From Pseudomonas shirazensis (GTDB lineage: Bacteria > Pseudomonadota > Gammaproteobacteria > Pseudomonadales > Pseudomonadaceae): a stretch of DNA of 64,000 bases. Positions within the stretch are counted from its first letter, which is position 1; each line of letters starts with the position of its first letter. The notes beneath the pieces were generated by a model. That model worked only from the letters and a program-made list of their open reading frames with translations, made no database searches and had not been told where the DNA came from. Positions 43,746 to 51,803 of the stretch are shown here, piece after piece. The DNA lies in NCBI RefSeq assembly GCF_014268785.2, contig NZ_JABWRD020000005.1:1-64000 (forward strand), read 5' to 3'. Position numbers and translations under genes: made by a program.

Positions 43746-44402
43746 ATGCAGCATCTAGAAATTGAACACTGCGGCGAAACGCTCTGGCTGCTGCCGGACA
43801 AGGCCCTATACTGGCCAGCGCGGCGGGCCTTGTTGGTCGCTGATGTGCACATCGGCAAGGCGGCAAGCTATCGCGCATTGAATCAGCCAGTGCCGCGCGG
43901 CACCACCGATGCCACCCTCGCCCGCCTTGATGCGTTGCTTACCGAGCACGCTTGCGAGCAATTGATTGTACTCGGCGATTTCTTGCACGCCCGCCACGCT
44001 CAGGCGCCGGCGATCATCGCTAAGCTCAAGGCCTGGCGCGAGCGGCATGCTCAGGTGCAGATGATTCTGGTGCGCGGCAACCATGACCGCCACGCCGGCG
44101 ACCCACCGGCGGAGCTGAACATCGAGATCAAGGAAGAACCGTGGCTATACGGCCCGTTTGCCCTGCAGCACGAGCCCACGGCAAACCCTGCGCACACGGT
44201 GCTGGCAGGACACGTGCATCCGGTTTACGTACTGCGCGGCAGAGCCCGGCAGCGGTTGCGCTTGCCGTGCTTTCTGATCAACAAGGAGGTCTGCCTGTTG
44301 CCCGCATTCGGCGAATTCACCGGGGGCTGGACGGTCGAACCCGACGCAGCCACCCGCGTGTTTCTGGCAGGGGCTGAGCGGGTCTGGGCAGTGCAGCGTT
44401 AA
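43746..44402 (+). CDS. pdeM: Ligase-associated DNA damage response endonuclease PdeM
   Basis: A 218-aa metallophosphoesterase of the calcineurin-like fold. All metal motifs are visible: DVHIG, GDFLHAR, GNHDRH and GHVHPVY. Homologs are manganese-dependent DNA nucleases found beside Lhr-core. Located right after the helicase with 26 bases between, so the four-gene repair set is complete. Confidence 0.93.
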   Translation: MQHLEIEHCGETLWLLPDKALYWPARRALLVADVHIGKAASYRALNQPVPRGTTDATLARLDALLTEHACEQLIVLGDFLHARHAQAPAIIAKLKAWRERHAQVQMILVRGNHDRHAGDPPAELNIEIKEEPWLYGPFALQHEPTANPAHTVLAGHVHPVYVLRGRARQRLRLPCFLINKEVCLLPAFGEFTGGWTVEPDAATRVFLAGAERVWAVQR

Positions 44403-44633
44403 TTACGCAACAGGAGTAGGCGGTATATCGTCCGGCAAGGTCGGTACACCCGGCTCGGTCGGTTGATCCTCACCCGGCTGAGGCGGCTGCGGGCTGTCCG
44501 GGTCTGGCTGGCCCGGCACCCCTCCTGCCTGCACAGGCAGTGGTGGCTGCGCCAACAGCGACCAGGCCAGCAGGCCGATCTGGTTGGGCTGGAGATGAGC
44601 CAGCTGGGCACTGACAGTGGTATGGAGTTTCAT
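44403..44633 (-). CDS. Small Pro-rich hypothetical protein (76 aa)
   Basis: Starts MKLHTTVSAQLAHLQPNQIGLLAWSLLAQ, then a Pro/Gly/Asp/Glu-rich tail (GGVPGQPDPDSPQPPQPGED...). An ideal AGGAG site lies 7 bases before the ATG, which supports expression despite the short length. No hydrophobic signal segment strong enough for export. Convergent with pdeM, its stop touching the pdeM stop. No known family. Confidence 0.65.
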   Translation of the reverse strand: MKLHTTVSAQLAHLQPNQIGLLAWSLLAQPPLPVQAGGVPGQPDPDSPQPPQPGEDQPTEPGVPTLPDDIPPTPVA

Positions 44634-44730
44634 GGGCAGCTCCTCACGGGGGCCGGCGTACGTCATGCACGCCGCAACTGTTACCCCGTTGGAGTGCCTT
44701 GCGGGCAACTAATTCCCCGCGCTCGTCGGC

Positions 44731-45297
44731 TCAGGTCCGCGGCAGGGTGACGCCACGCTGGCCCTGGTACTTGCCGCCACGGTCTTTATAAGAGACTTCG
44801 CACTCTTCATCGGACTCGAGGAACAGCATCTGCGCCACGCCTTCGTTGGCGTAGATCTTTGCCGGCAAGGTGGTGGTGTTGGAGAACTCCAGCGTCACAT
44901 GGCCTTCCCACTCTGGCTCGAGCGGCGTGACGTTGACGATGATGCCGCAGCGAGCGTAGGTGCTTTTGCCCAGACAGATGGTCAGGACGTTGCGCGGGAT
45001 GCGGAAGTACTCGACGGTGCGCGCCAGGGCGAACGAGTTCGGCGGGATGATGCAGACGTCGCTTTTGACGTCGACAAAGCTGCCGGCGTCGAAGTTTTTC
45101 GGGTCGACCGTGGCCGAATTGATGTTGGTGAAGACCTTGAATTCGTCTGCGCAGCGTACGTCGTAGCCGTAGCTGGAAACGCCGAAGGAAATCACCCGGC
45201 TGGCTTCGTCACCGCGCACCTGGCGCTCGACGAAGGGTTCGATCATGCCGTGTTCCTGCGCCATGCGGCGAATCCACTTGTCTGATTTGATGCTCAT
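44731..45297 (-). CDS. dcd: dCTP deaminase
   Basis: A 188-aa homotrimeric enzyme that deaminates dCTP to dUTP for thymidylate synthesis. Conserved SSYGYDVRCADEFKVF, GKSTYARCGIIVNVTPLEPEWEGHVTLEFSNTTTLPAKIYANEG. The pattern and length match the monofunctional dcd of proteobacteria. Monocistronic as far as seen. Confidence 0.97.
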   Translation of the reverse strand: MSIKSDKWIRRMAQEHGMIEPFVERQVRGDEASRVISFGVSSYGYDVRCADEFKVFTNINSATVDPKNFDAGSFVDVKSDVCIIPPNSFALARTVEYFRIPRNVLTICLGKSTYARCGIIVNVTPLEPEWEGHVTLEFSNTTTLPAKIYANEGVAQMLFLESDEECEVSYKDRGGKYQGQRGVTLPRT

Positions 45298-45622
45298 GGC
45301 GGGTGTCCTGAAGGCTGCAAGGTAAAAAACGAGAAGCGCATCTTACCGGTCCCGGCCTCCGGGTTAAAGTTCCCCGACCGTATCCCACGCCGGACGGGGC
45401 TTGCAGCCGCCGCCGATCCGATTTTGAGCAAAGCCGCGTTTGGCCATTGGCAGGCTGAAGAAAGTGGGGTATGGTGACGTCACTGTGCTGCACGTGACAC
45501 CGAGAACTCTAGTTAGATGCACGATCCCAATCTGCCCATCGCTGAATTTTCCGACTCTTTGCACTCAGTCCGGCCAGGGCATTTCCTGCGCCGATAATTA
45601 CTTTGTCCAAGGAGACAGACAC
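45298..45622. other. Gene-free region between dcd and the cold-shock gene
   Basis: 325 bases without a supported gene. It contains a perfect 10-bp palindrome GTGACGTCAC (45474-45483) and, before the cold-shock gene, a leader that may be over 100 bases, as cold-shock mRNAs often have. AAGGAG at 45609-45614 is the ribosome site of the cold-shock gene. Confidence 0.6.
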
Positions 45623-45832
45623 ATGTCCAACCGTCAAAACGGTACCGTCAAGTGGTTCAACGATGAAAAAGGCTACGGCTTCATCACCCCTCAATCGGGT
45701 GACGACCTGTTCGTGCACTTCAAAGCCATCCAAGCTGACGGCTTCAAAACTCTGAAAGAAGGCCAAGCCGTAACTTTCGTCGCTACCCGCGGCCAGAAAG
45801 GTATGCAGGCTGAAGAAGTTCAACTGGGTTAA
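45623..45832 (+). CDS. Cold-shock domain protein (CspA/CapB type)
   Basis: A 69-aa single cold-shock domain: NGTVKWFNDEKGYGFITPQ (RNP1) and DLFVHFKAIQ (RNP2). Binds single-stranded RNA and DNA, melting RNA secondary structures. Near-identical in memory to the CapB type of Pseudomonas, expressed at ordinary temperatures. Strong AAGGAG 8 bases before the ATG and a strong terminator after it: a monocistronic, highly expressed gene. Confidence 0.95.
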   Translation: MSNRQNGTVKWFNDEKGYGFITPQSGDDLFVHFKAIQADGFKTLKEGQAVTFVATRGQKGMQAEEVQLG

Positions 45833-45846
45833 TTCCAGCTGGCTTC

Positions 45847-45873
45847 AAAAAACCCGCTTCGGCGGGTTTTTTT
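45847..45873 (+). terminator. Terminator of the cold-shock gene
   Basis: AAAAAACCCGC, TTCG loop, GCGGGTTTTTTT: an 11-bp A/C-G/T stem with a T-run, 14 bases after the stop. The A-run also serves the minus strand end of apbC. Confidence 0.92.
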
Positions 45874-45939
45874 ATGCCTGCAATTTAGCTATCAGACCAG
45901 CGCGGACGGCATCCCCACTTACGCAGGGATGCCGAGATA

Positions 45940-47034
45940 TCAGTCTTCGCTGATGGTGATGCTCGGCATGGCCGGAGCGACTGCTTCCTGCAGCACGATA
46001 CGCGCACCGACCTGCCGCGCCAGTTCCTGGTAGACCATGGCAATTTGACTTTCAGGCTCGGCAATCGCAGTCGGCTTGCCGCTGTCGGCCTGCTCGCGAA
46101 TCAGCATCGACAGCGGCAGCGACGCCAGCAAGTCGACACCGTATTGCGAGGCCAGCTTGGCACCGCCGCCCTCACCGAACAGGTGCTCGGCATGGCCACA
46201 GTTGGAGCAGATATGCACGGCCATGTTCTCCACCACGCCAAGTACCGGGATGTTGACCTTGCGGAACATCTCTACACCCTTGCGCGCGTCAAGCAGGGCC
46301 AGGTCCTGCGGCGTGGTCACGATCACCGAACCGGCCACCGGGACTTTCTGCGCCAGGGTCAGCTGGATATCGCCAGTGCCGGGCGGCATGTCGATCACCA
46401 GGTAGTCCAGATCATCCCAGGCCGTCTGGGTCACCAGTTGCAGCAGGGCGCCGGAGACCATCGGCCCGCGCCAGACCATCGGCGTGTTGTCGTCGGTCAG
46501 AAATGCCATCGACATCACTTCGACGCCGTGCGCCTCGATCGGCACAAACCACTTCTGCTCACGAATCTGCGGTCGAGTGCCTTCGGCGATACCGAACATC
46601 ACGCCCTGGCTTGGGCCATAGATATCGGCATCGAGAATACCCACCCGCGCCCCTTCGCGCGCCAGCGCCAAGGCCAGGTTGGCCGAGGTGGTCGACTTGC
46701 CTACGCCACCTTTGCCCGAGGCAACGGCGATGATGTTCTTCACGTTGGCCATGCCGGGCACTTGCGCCTGGGCCTTGTGTGCGCTGATCACACAATCGAT
46801 CGAGACGTTGGCCGCAGTCACGCCCTCTATGTTCTCGACAGCGGTCTGCAATACCTGCGCCCAACCATTCTTGAACAGCCCGGCGGCATAGCCCAACTGC
46901 AGCTGCACGCTGACCTGGCTACCCTGGATGTTGATCGCGCTTACGCAACCGGCGCTGACCGGGTCCTGGTTCAGGTAGGGATCGGTGTACTGGCGAAGCG
47001 CGGCTTCGACATCGGCACGTGTGACGGCACTCAT
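45940..47034 (-). CDS. apbC: Iron-sulfur cluster carrier protein ApbC/Mrp
   Basis: A 364-aa P-loop ATPase that carries and delivers 4Fe-4S clusters. N-terminal MIP18-like region (1-90), deviant Walker A GKGGVGKS at 107-114, Walker B VIDMPPGTGD, and the cluster-binding CSNC near 280. ATG at 47034 has GGAG about 5 bases ahead; the frame start 6 codons further upstream is rejected. Divergent from metG as in many Pseudomonas genomes. Confidence 0.95.
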   Translation of the reverse strand: MSAVTRADVEAALRQYTDPYLNQDPVSAGCVSAINIQGSQVSVQLQLGYAAGLFKNGWAQVLQTAVENIEGVTAANVSIDCVISAHKAQAQVPGMANVKNIIAVASGKGGVGKSTTSANLALALAREGARVGILDADIYGPSQGVMFGIAEGTRPQIREQKWFVPIEAHGVEVMSMAFLTDDNTPMVWRGPMVSGALLQLVTQTAWDDLDYLVIDMPPGTGDIQLTLAQKVPVAGSVIVTTPQDLALLDARKGVEMFRKVNIPVLGVVENMAVHICSNCGHAEHLFGEGGGAKLASQYGVDLLASLPLSMLIREQADSGKPTAIAEPESQIAMVYQELARQVGARIVLQEAVAPAMPSITISED

Positions 47035-47192
47035 GGAGGCTCCCATAGGCAAGATCTGAAGGTGAGACAGGCACCTATGCTAACCCGTCAATCGTCAGCA
47101 GGTACGTCGATGGGGTGAAATAAATTCGCTGTCGCTTTATAGTGGCCGATCAACTTTGTATCCCGTCTAGCCAGAGTAATAGCCGAGCCACC

Positions 47193-49235
47193 ATGTCCGA
47201 GCCACGTCAGATTCTCGTCACCAGCGCCCTGCCCTATGCCAACGGTTCCATCCACCTTGGCCATATGCTCGAGTACATCCAGACGGACATGTGGGTTCGC
47301 TTCCAGAAGCTGCGCGGCAACCAGTGCACCTATGTCTGCGCCGACGACGCCCACGGCTCGGCGATCATGCTGCGTGCCGAAAAAGAAGGCATCACCCCCG
47401 AGCAGTTGATCGCCGACGTGCAGGCCGAGCACAGCAGTGACTTTGCCGAGTTCCTGGTCGACTTCGACAACTTCCATTCGACCCACAGCGATGAAAACCG
47501 CGAACTGTCGAGCATGATCTACACCCGCCTGCGCGACGCCGGGCACATCGCCAACCGCTCGGTCACGCAGTACTTCGACCCGGAAAAAGGCATGTTCCTG
47601 GCCGACCGCTTCATCAAGGGCACCTGCCCCAAGTGCGCCGCTGAAGATCAGTACGGCGACAACTGCGAGAAGTGCGGCGCAACCTACGCCCCGACCGAAC
47701 TGAAGAACCCCAAGTCAGCGATCTCTGGCGCCACGCCAGTACTGAAGGACTCCAAGCACTTCTTCTTCAAGCTGCCTGACTTCCAGGCCATGCTGCAGCA
47801 GTGGACCCGCAGTGGCACCCTGCAGGACGCCGTTGCCAACAAACTCGCCGAGTGGCTCGACTCCGGTTTGCAGGAGTGGGACATCTCCCGCGACGCTCCG
47901 TATTTCGGTTTCGAAATCCCGGATGAGCCAGGCAAGTACTTCTATGTCTGGCTGGACGCGCCCATCGGCTACATGGCCAGCTTCAAGAACCTCTGCGCAC
48001 GCCGCCCGGAGCTGGACTTCGATGCGTACTGGAAGGCCGACTCGACCACTGAGCTGTATCACTTCATCGGCAAGGACATCGTCAACTTCCACGCCCTGTT
48101 CTGGCCGGCCATGCTCGAAGGCGCAGGCCTGCGCAAGCCGACCGCAATCAACGTGCACGGCTACCTGACGGTCAACGGCGCGAAGATGTCGAAGTCGCGT
48201 GGCACCTTCATCAAGGCGCGTACTTACCTCGACCACCTGGCGCCGGAATACCTGCGTTATTACTACGCCGCCAAACTTGGCCGCGGCGTCGATGACCTCG
48301 ACCTGAACCTGGAAGACTTCATCCAGAAGGTCAACTCCGACCTGGTCGGCAAAGTGGTGAACATTGCCAGCCGTTGCGCAGGCTTCATCCACAAAGGCAA
48401 TGCCGGTGTGATGGTCGGCGGTGACGCTGCGCCTGAACTGACCGAAGCCTTTGCCGCCGCTGCGCCATCGATCGCCGAAGCTTACGAGGCACGCGACTTT
48501 GCCCGCGCCATGCGCGAAATCATGGCCCTGGCCGACCGCGCCAACGCCTGGATTGCCGACAAGGCGCCGTGGTCGCTGGCCAAGCAGGAAGGCAAGCAGG
48601 ACGAAGTGCAGGCCATCTGCGCCCAGGGCGTCAACCTGTTCCGCCAGCTGGTGATCTTCCTCAAACCGGTATTGCCAGTGCTGGCAGCAGACGCCGAGGC
48701 CTTCCTCAACGTCGCGCCGCTGCGCTGGGACGATCACCAGTCACGCCTGGAAAATCATCAGCTGAATGCGTTCAAGCCGCTGATGAGCCGCATCGAACCG
48801 GCCAAGGTCGAAGCCATGATCGCCGCCAGCAAGGAAGACCTGCTCGCCTCCCAGGCTCCCAGCGCCCCTGCTGGCAATGGCGAGCTGAGCAAGGATCCGC
48901 TGGCTGCGGAAATCGAATTCGACACCTTCGCCGCCGTCGACCTGCGCGTAGCCCTGATCGTCAAAGCCGAAGCAGTACCGGGCGCCGACAAGCTGCTGCA
49001 ACTGACCCTGGACATCGGCGATGAGCGTCGCAACGTGTTCTCCGGGATCAAGTCGGCCTACCCTGACCCGTCGTTGCTGGAAGGCCGCCTGACCATGATG
49101 GTGGCCAACCTCAAGCCCCGCAAGATGCGCTTCGGCATCTCCGAGGGCATGGTCATGGCAGCCGGCCCTGGCGGCGAAGAGATCTACCTGCTCAGCCCTG
49201 ACAGCGGCGCCAAGCCAGGCCAGCGCATCAAGTAA
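47193..49235 (+). CDS. metG: Methionyl-tRNA synthetase
   Basis: A 680-aa class I synthetase. HIGH motif as HLGH (SIHLGHMLEY), zinc cysteines CPKCAAEDQYGDNCEKCG, KMSKS as AKMSKSRGT, and a C-terminal EMAP-like tRNA-binding domain (DLRVALIVKAEAVPGADKLL). Charges tRNA-Met. The ATG at 47193 begins the standard sequence MSEPRQILVTSALPYANG; the 17-codon longer frame is not used. Terminator follows. Confidence 0.98.
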   Translation: MSEPRQILVTSALPYANGSIHLGHMLEYIQTDMWVRFQKLRGNQCTYVCADDAHGSAIMLRAEKEGITPEQLIADVQAEHSSDFAEFLVDFDNFHSTHSDENRELSSMIYTRLRDAGHIANRSVTQYFDPEKGMFLADRFIKGTCPKCAAEDQYGDNCEKCGATYAPTELKNPKSAISGATPVLKDSKHFFFKLPDFQAMLQQWTRSGTLQDAVANKLAEWLDSGLQEWDISRDAPYFGFEIPDEPGKYFYVWLDAPIGYMASFKNLCARRPELDFDAYWKADSTTELYHFIGKDIVNFHALFWPAMLEGAGLRKPTAINVHGYLTVNGAKMSKSRGTFIKARTYLDHLAPEYLRYYYAAKLGRGVDDLDLNLEDFIQKVNSDLVGKVVNIASRCAGFIHKGNAGVMVGGDAAPELTEAFAAAAPSIAEAYEARDFARAMREIMALADRANAWIADKAPWSLAKQEGKQDEVQAICAQGVNLFRQLVIFLKPVLPVLAADAEAFLNVAPLRWDDHQSRLENHQLNAFKPLMSRIEPAKVEAMIAASKEDLLASQAPSAPAGNGELSKDPLAAEIEFDTFAAVDLRVALIVKAEAVPGADKLLQLTLDIGDERRNVFSGIKSAYPDPSLLEGRLTMMVANLKPRKMRFGISEGMVMAAGPGGEEIYLLSPDSGAKPGQRIK

Positions 49236-49242
49236 CCGAGCA

Positions 49243-49276
49243 ACAACGCCCCGGCCAAGTGCCGGGGCGTTGTTTT
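49243..49276 (+). terminator. Terminator of metG
   Basis: A 13-bp perfect stem ACAACGCCCCGGC / GCCGGGGCGTTGT with a CAAGT loop, followed by TTT. 8 bases after the metG stop. Confidence 0.9.
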
Positions 49277-49332
49277 GGCCAATGTGGCCAGCGACCATCG
49301 CCTCCCCGCCTCAAACGAGAGCCTAGCCTTTC

Positions 49333-49971
49333 ATGAATGCCGCCAAACGCCTGGAGATCTTTCGTCGGCTGCACGAAGACAACCCAGAGCCCAAGACCGA
49401 ACTCGCCTACACCACACCGTTTGAATTGCTGATTGCGGTGATCCTGTCAGCCCAGGCCACCGATGTCGGCGTCAACAAGGCCACGGCGCGCCTGTATCCG
49501 GTTGCCAATACACCCGAGGCGATCTACGCCCTGGGCGTCGACGGGCTAAGCGCCTACATCCGCACCATCGGCCTGTACAACAGCAAGGCGAAAAACGTCA
49601 TCGAAACCTGCAGGCTGCTGATTGAGCTGCATGGCAGCGTGGTCCCCGACAACCGCGAAGCACTCGAGGCGCTGCCAGGCGTGGGCCGCAAGACCGCCAA
49701 CGTGGTGCTCAATACGGCGTTCAGGCAACCTGCCATGGCCGTCGACACGCATATTTTCCGCGTCAGCAACCGCACCGGGATCGCCCCTGGCAAGACCGTG
49801 CTGGAAGTGGAAAAAAAGCTGATGCGCTTCGTTCCCAAGGATTACCTGCTCGATGCTCATCACTGGCTGATCCTCCACGGCCGCTACGTATGCCAGGCGC
49901 GCAAGCCGCGCTGCGGCAGCTGCCGCATCGAGGATTTGTGCGAATACCGACTAAAAACCTCGGACGATTGA
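49333..49971 (+). CDS. nth: Endonuclease III
   Basis: A 212-aa DNA glycosylase/AP lyase for oxidised pyrimidines. Helix-hairpin-helix LPGVGRKTANVVL with catalytic Lys, catalytic Asp in VDTHIFRV, and the iron-sulfur motif C-x6-C-x2-C-x5-C at the C-terminus (CQARKPRCGSCRIEDLC). Full length, follows metG after 97 bases. Confidence 0.97.
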   Translation: MNAAKRLEIFRRLHEDNPEPKTELAYTTPFELLIAVILSAQATDVGVNKATARLYPVANTPEAIYALGVDGLSAYIRTIGLYNSKAKNVIETCRLLIELHGSVVPDNREALEALPGVGRKTANVVLNTAFRQPAMAVDTHIFRVSNRTGIAPGKTVLEVEKKLMRFVPKDYLLDAHHWLILHGRYVCQARKPRCGSCRIEDLCEYRLKTSDD

Positions 49972-50075
49972 GCCAATAGCTAGAACACCCCCTGCCTGAT
50001 TGAAAAAATCTTTTTTACCAGACCAGAGATTCTCGTTATAAGGTCGGCCAATGGCCCATTGGCTTGGAGTAACTC

Positions 50076-50255
50076 ATGAGCACTGACAAAGAAGACCTGG
50101 TGATCGATGACGATCTGGTACTGAGCACCGATGACGAGCCGGAGCCGCGGGTAGAAGTTGCCAAGACCAACCTGGACAAACGTCGCACCATTGACAACTT
50201 GCTGGAGGAGCGACGTCTGCAGCGGCAACTCGCCGATTACGACTACGACCTGTAA
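50076..50255 (+). CDS. PA3496-family small acidic protein (putative envelope integrity)
   Basis: A 59-aa protein, MSTDKEDLVIDDDLVLSTDDEPEPRV at the start and LEERRLQRQLADYDYDL at the end: acidic first half, helical basic second half. Matches the PA3496 family, always found beside nth in Pseudomonas. GGAG lies 8 bases before the ATG. Family name suggests envelope integrity, but I know no mechanism. Too short for a default gene finder. Confidence 0.85.
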   Translation: MSTDKEDLVIDDDLVLSTDDEPEPRVEVAKTNLDKRRTIDNLLEERRLQRQLADYDYDL

Positions 50256-50291
50256 AACCACGATCTGTTAACAGGTCGGCACTAAGCCTGC

Positions 50292-50918
50292 TCAGGCCAG
50301 CCCATGACGCTGGGCAAGCTCGATCAGATCGACCAGTGAGCGAGCATTGAGCTTGAGCAGCAGCCGGGTTTTATAGGTGCTGACGGTCTTGTTGCTGAGG
50401 AACATGCTTTCGGCGATATCCTTGTTGCTCTTGCCCCTGGCCAACTGCTGCAGCACCATCATCTCACGCGCAGAAAGGCGCTCGACCATTTCGGTCTCGG
50501 TCCCACGACTGATGGTGCTACGAGCCTTGTGCAGGGCTTGATTGGGGAAATAGCTGTAGCCCGAGAGCACCGCCTTGATTGCACTGAGCAATTCGGTCAG
50601 TTCCTGCTGCTTGCAGACATAGCCGGCAGCGCCGGCCTGCATGCAGCGCATGGAGAAATGCCCTGGCGCCTGCGACGTCAACACCAGTACCTTGCTGCTG
50701 GGGCTGGCGAGGCCGATGCGGCCAATCACCTCAAGCCCATCGAGCTTGGGTATACCGATGTCCAGGACCACGATATCTGGCAGGTAGTCCCGGGTCAGCT
50801 GCAGCGCATCTACGCCGTTGTCGGTTTCTGCCACAACGTCATAACCATGCCGCTCCATCAGCATGCGCACAGCAAGGCGAATGACTGGGTGATCATCCAC
50901 GATAAGCACTTTATTCAT
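50292..50918 (-). CDS. NarL/LuxR-family response regulator, BvgA/EvgA-like
   Basis: A 208-aa two-domain regulator. Receiver (1-120) with phosphorylation Asp53 in DIVVLDIGIP and Lys103; LuxR-type helix-turn-helix (about 145-205, LARGKSNKDIAESMFLSNKTVSTYKTRLL). Very close in character to EvgA, BvgA and to ErdR of Pseudomonas; no partner kinase is adjacent, so the partner is likely an orphan hybrid kinase elsewhere. TTTCCTA-type sequences occur upstream (see below). Confidence 0.9.
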   Translation of the reverse strand: MNKVLIVDDHPVIRLAVRMLMERHGYDVVAETDNGVDALQLTRDYLPDIVVLDIGIPKLDGLEVIGRIGLASPSSKVLVLTSQAPGHFSMRCMQAGAAGYVCKQQELTELLSAIKAVLSGYSYFPNQALHKARSTISRGTETEMVERLSAREMMVLQQLARGKSNKDIAESMFLSNKTVSTYKTRLLLKLNARSLVDLIELAQRHGLA

Positions 50919-51289
50919 GCGATATCCATTGATTTATTTTTTTATCCAGCCGCCACCATAACCGAGCGCAACGGCAAATAGCGCGGGGGGTGGGGCCCGT
51001 AGGACACGCAGAGATGGAACCTACGTTAATCAAGGAAATTTCCTACAAACAGGCATCTTAGGAAATCATGCCCCCTGCCCTCTATTCACCAGACGGCAGC
51101 CGAGCAACACGAGCGCTATTCAAGCCAGCATCATCGCTGACGCATGCAGGATCAATCAGCCCACAAGGCAGGACTCAACATCAATGCTCTGATGACGCGG
51201 CGGCACTCTAACCAAGCGAGGAACTCGGCTACCTTTTCGGCGCACGCTGCAACGGGTAAACAAGAGCTAAATCGACGGGGGCTGCAAAC
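50919..51289. other. 371-base divergent region between the regulator and a membrane protein gene
   Basis: No supported gene. Contains the palindrome AGGAAATTTCCT (51033-51044) and an extra TAGGAAA (51059-51065), listed separately. No good sigma-70 promoter was recognised on either strand by eye. Confidence 0.6.
51032..51065. promoter_or_regulatory. Inverted TTTCCTA heptads, candidate site of the BvgA-like regulator
   Basis: AGGAAATTTCCT is a perfect 12-bp palindrome of two heptads in inverted orientation; a third TAGGAAA lies 20 bases on. BvgA-type proteins bind inverted TTTCCTA-like heptads. The site is 114 bases upstream of the regulator's start and about 225 before the divergent gene. Confidence 0.5.
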
Positions 51290-51772
51290 ATGAAAAATGA
51301 AAAAAGTCTGAGTCCTTTGACGCTCATAGCGATCTTTGCAGGCATCGTCGAGGCATCGGCGTTGGCCTCGCTGCCGTTCCTGAGCGAAGCCAGCCAGATG
51401 ATCTACACATGGTTTCTGGTCGGCTTTCCATTTTTTCTTACGGTACTGTTCTTTCTGACCCTGAACTTCAATCACCAGACCCTCTACCAGCCCGCTGCAC
51501 ATGAAGCGGCGCAGCGGCAGCCAACAATCGAAGCGGAGCGAATGCATGGGCAGGCCTCGGCGACCATTGCGTTTTCCGGTCCGGACGCTGGTGAACTGAT
51601 AGAACAGCATATCCACCGCACGCTGGCCGACCCAGAGCCGAGCGCGCGCAGCTGGACGCTGTACAACCTGGACGCGCACAAGCAGATCCATCTGGCCGTC
51701 GAGGCGCTCGCCGACACCCCTCAGTCAGTGCTGTTCGAGGTCGCTGGCGGGCAAAAAAAACCCCGGCGCTAG
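51290..51772 (+). CDS. Hypothetical inner-membrane protein (160 aa)
   Basis: Two hydrophobic segments near the N-terminus (residues about 9-30 and 37-60), then a soluble C-terminal domain of about 100 residues (ASATIAFSGPDAGELIEQHIHRTLADPEPSARSWTLYNLDAHKQIHLAVEAL). No known domain recognised. The stop codon TAG lies in the loop of the shared terminator with argG, so the final codons GQKKPRR are made by the terminator A-run and stem. Confidence 0.7.
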   Translation: MKNEKSLSPLTLIAIFAGIVEASALASLPFLSEASQMIYTWFLVGFPFFLTVLFFLTLNFNHQTLYQPAAHEAAQRQPTIEAERMHGQASATIAFSGPDAGELIEQHIHRTLADPEPSARSWTLYNLDAHKQIHLAVEALADTPQSVLFEVAGGQKKPRR

Positions 51773-51780
51773 GCCGGGGT
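51752..51780. terminator. Terminator shared by the membrane protein gene end and argG
   Basis: Poly-A (51753-51760), then ACCCCGGC, loop GCTAG, GCCGGGGT. Strong for the minus strand (argG), where it ends in eight T. The loop includes the stop codon of the plus-strand gene. Confidence 0.88.
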
Positions 51781-51803
51781 TGATCACGCCATCTGGCAGT
51801 CGA

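Noticed and set aside
45474..45483. Palindrome GTGACGTCAC as a specific operator
   Set aside because: Short and GC-balanced; no matching regulator known and no promoter could be placed next to it.
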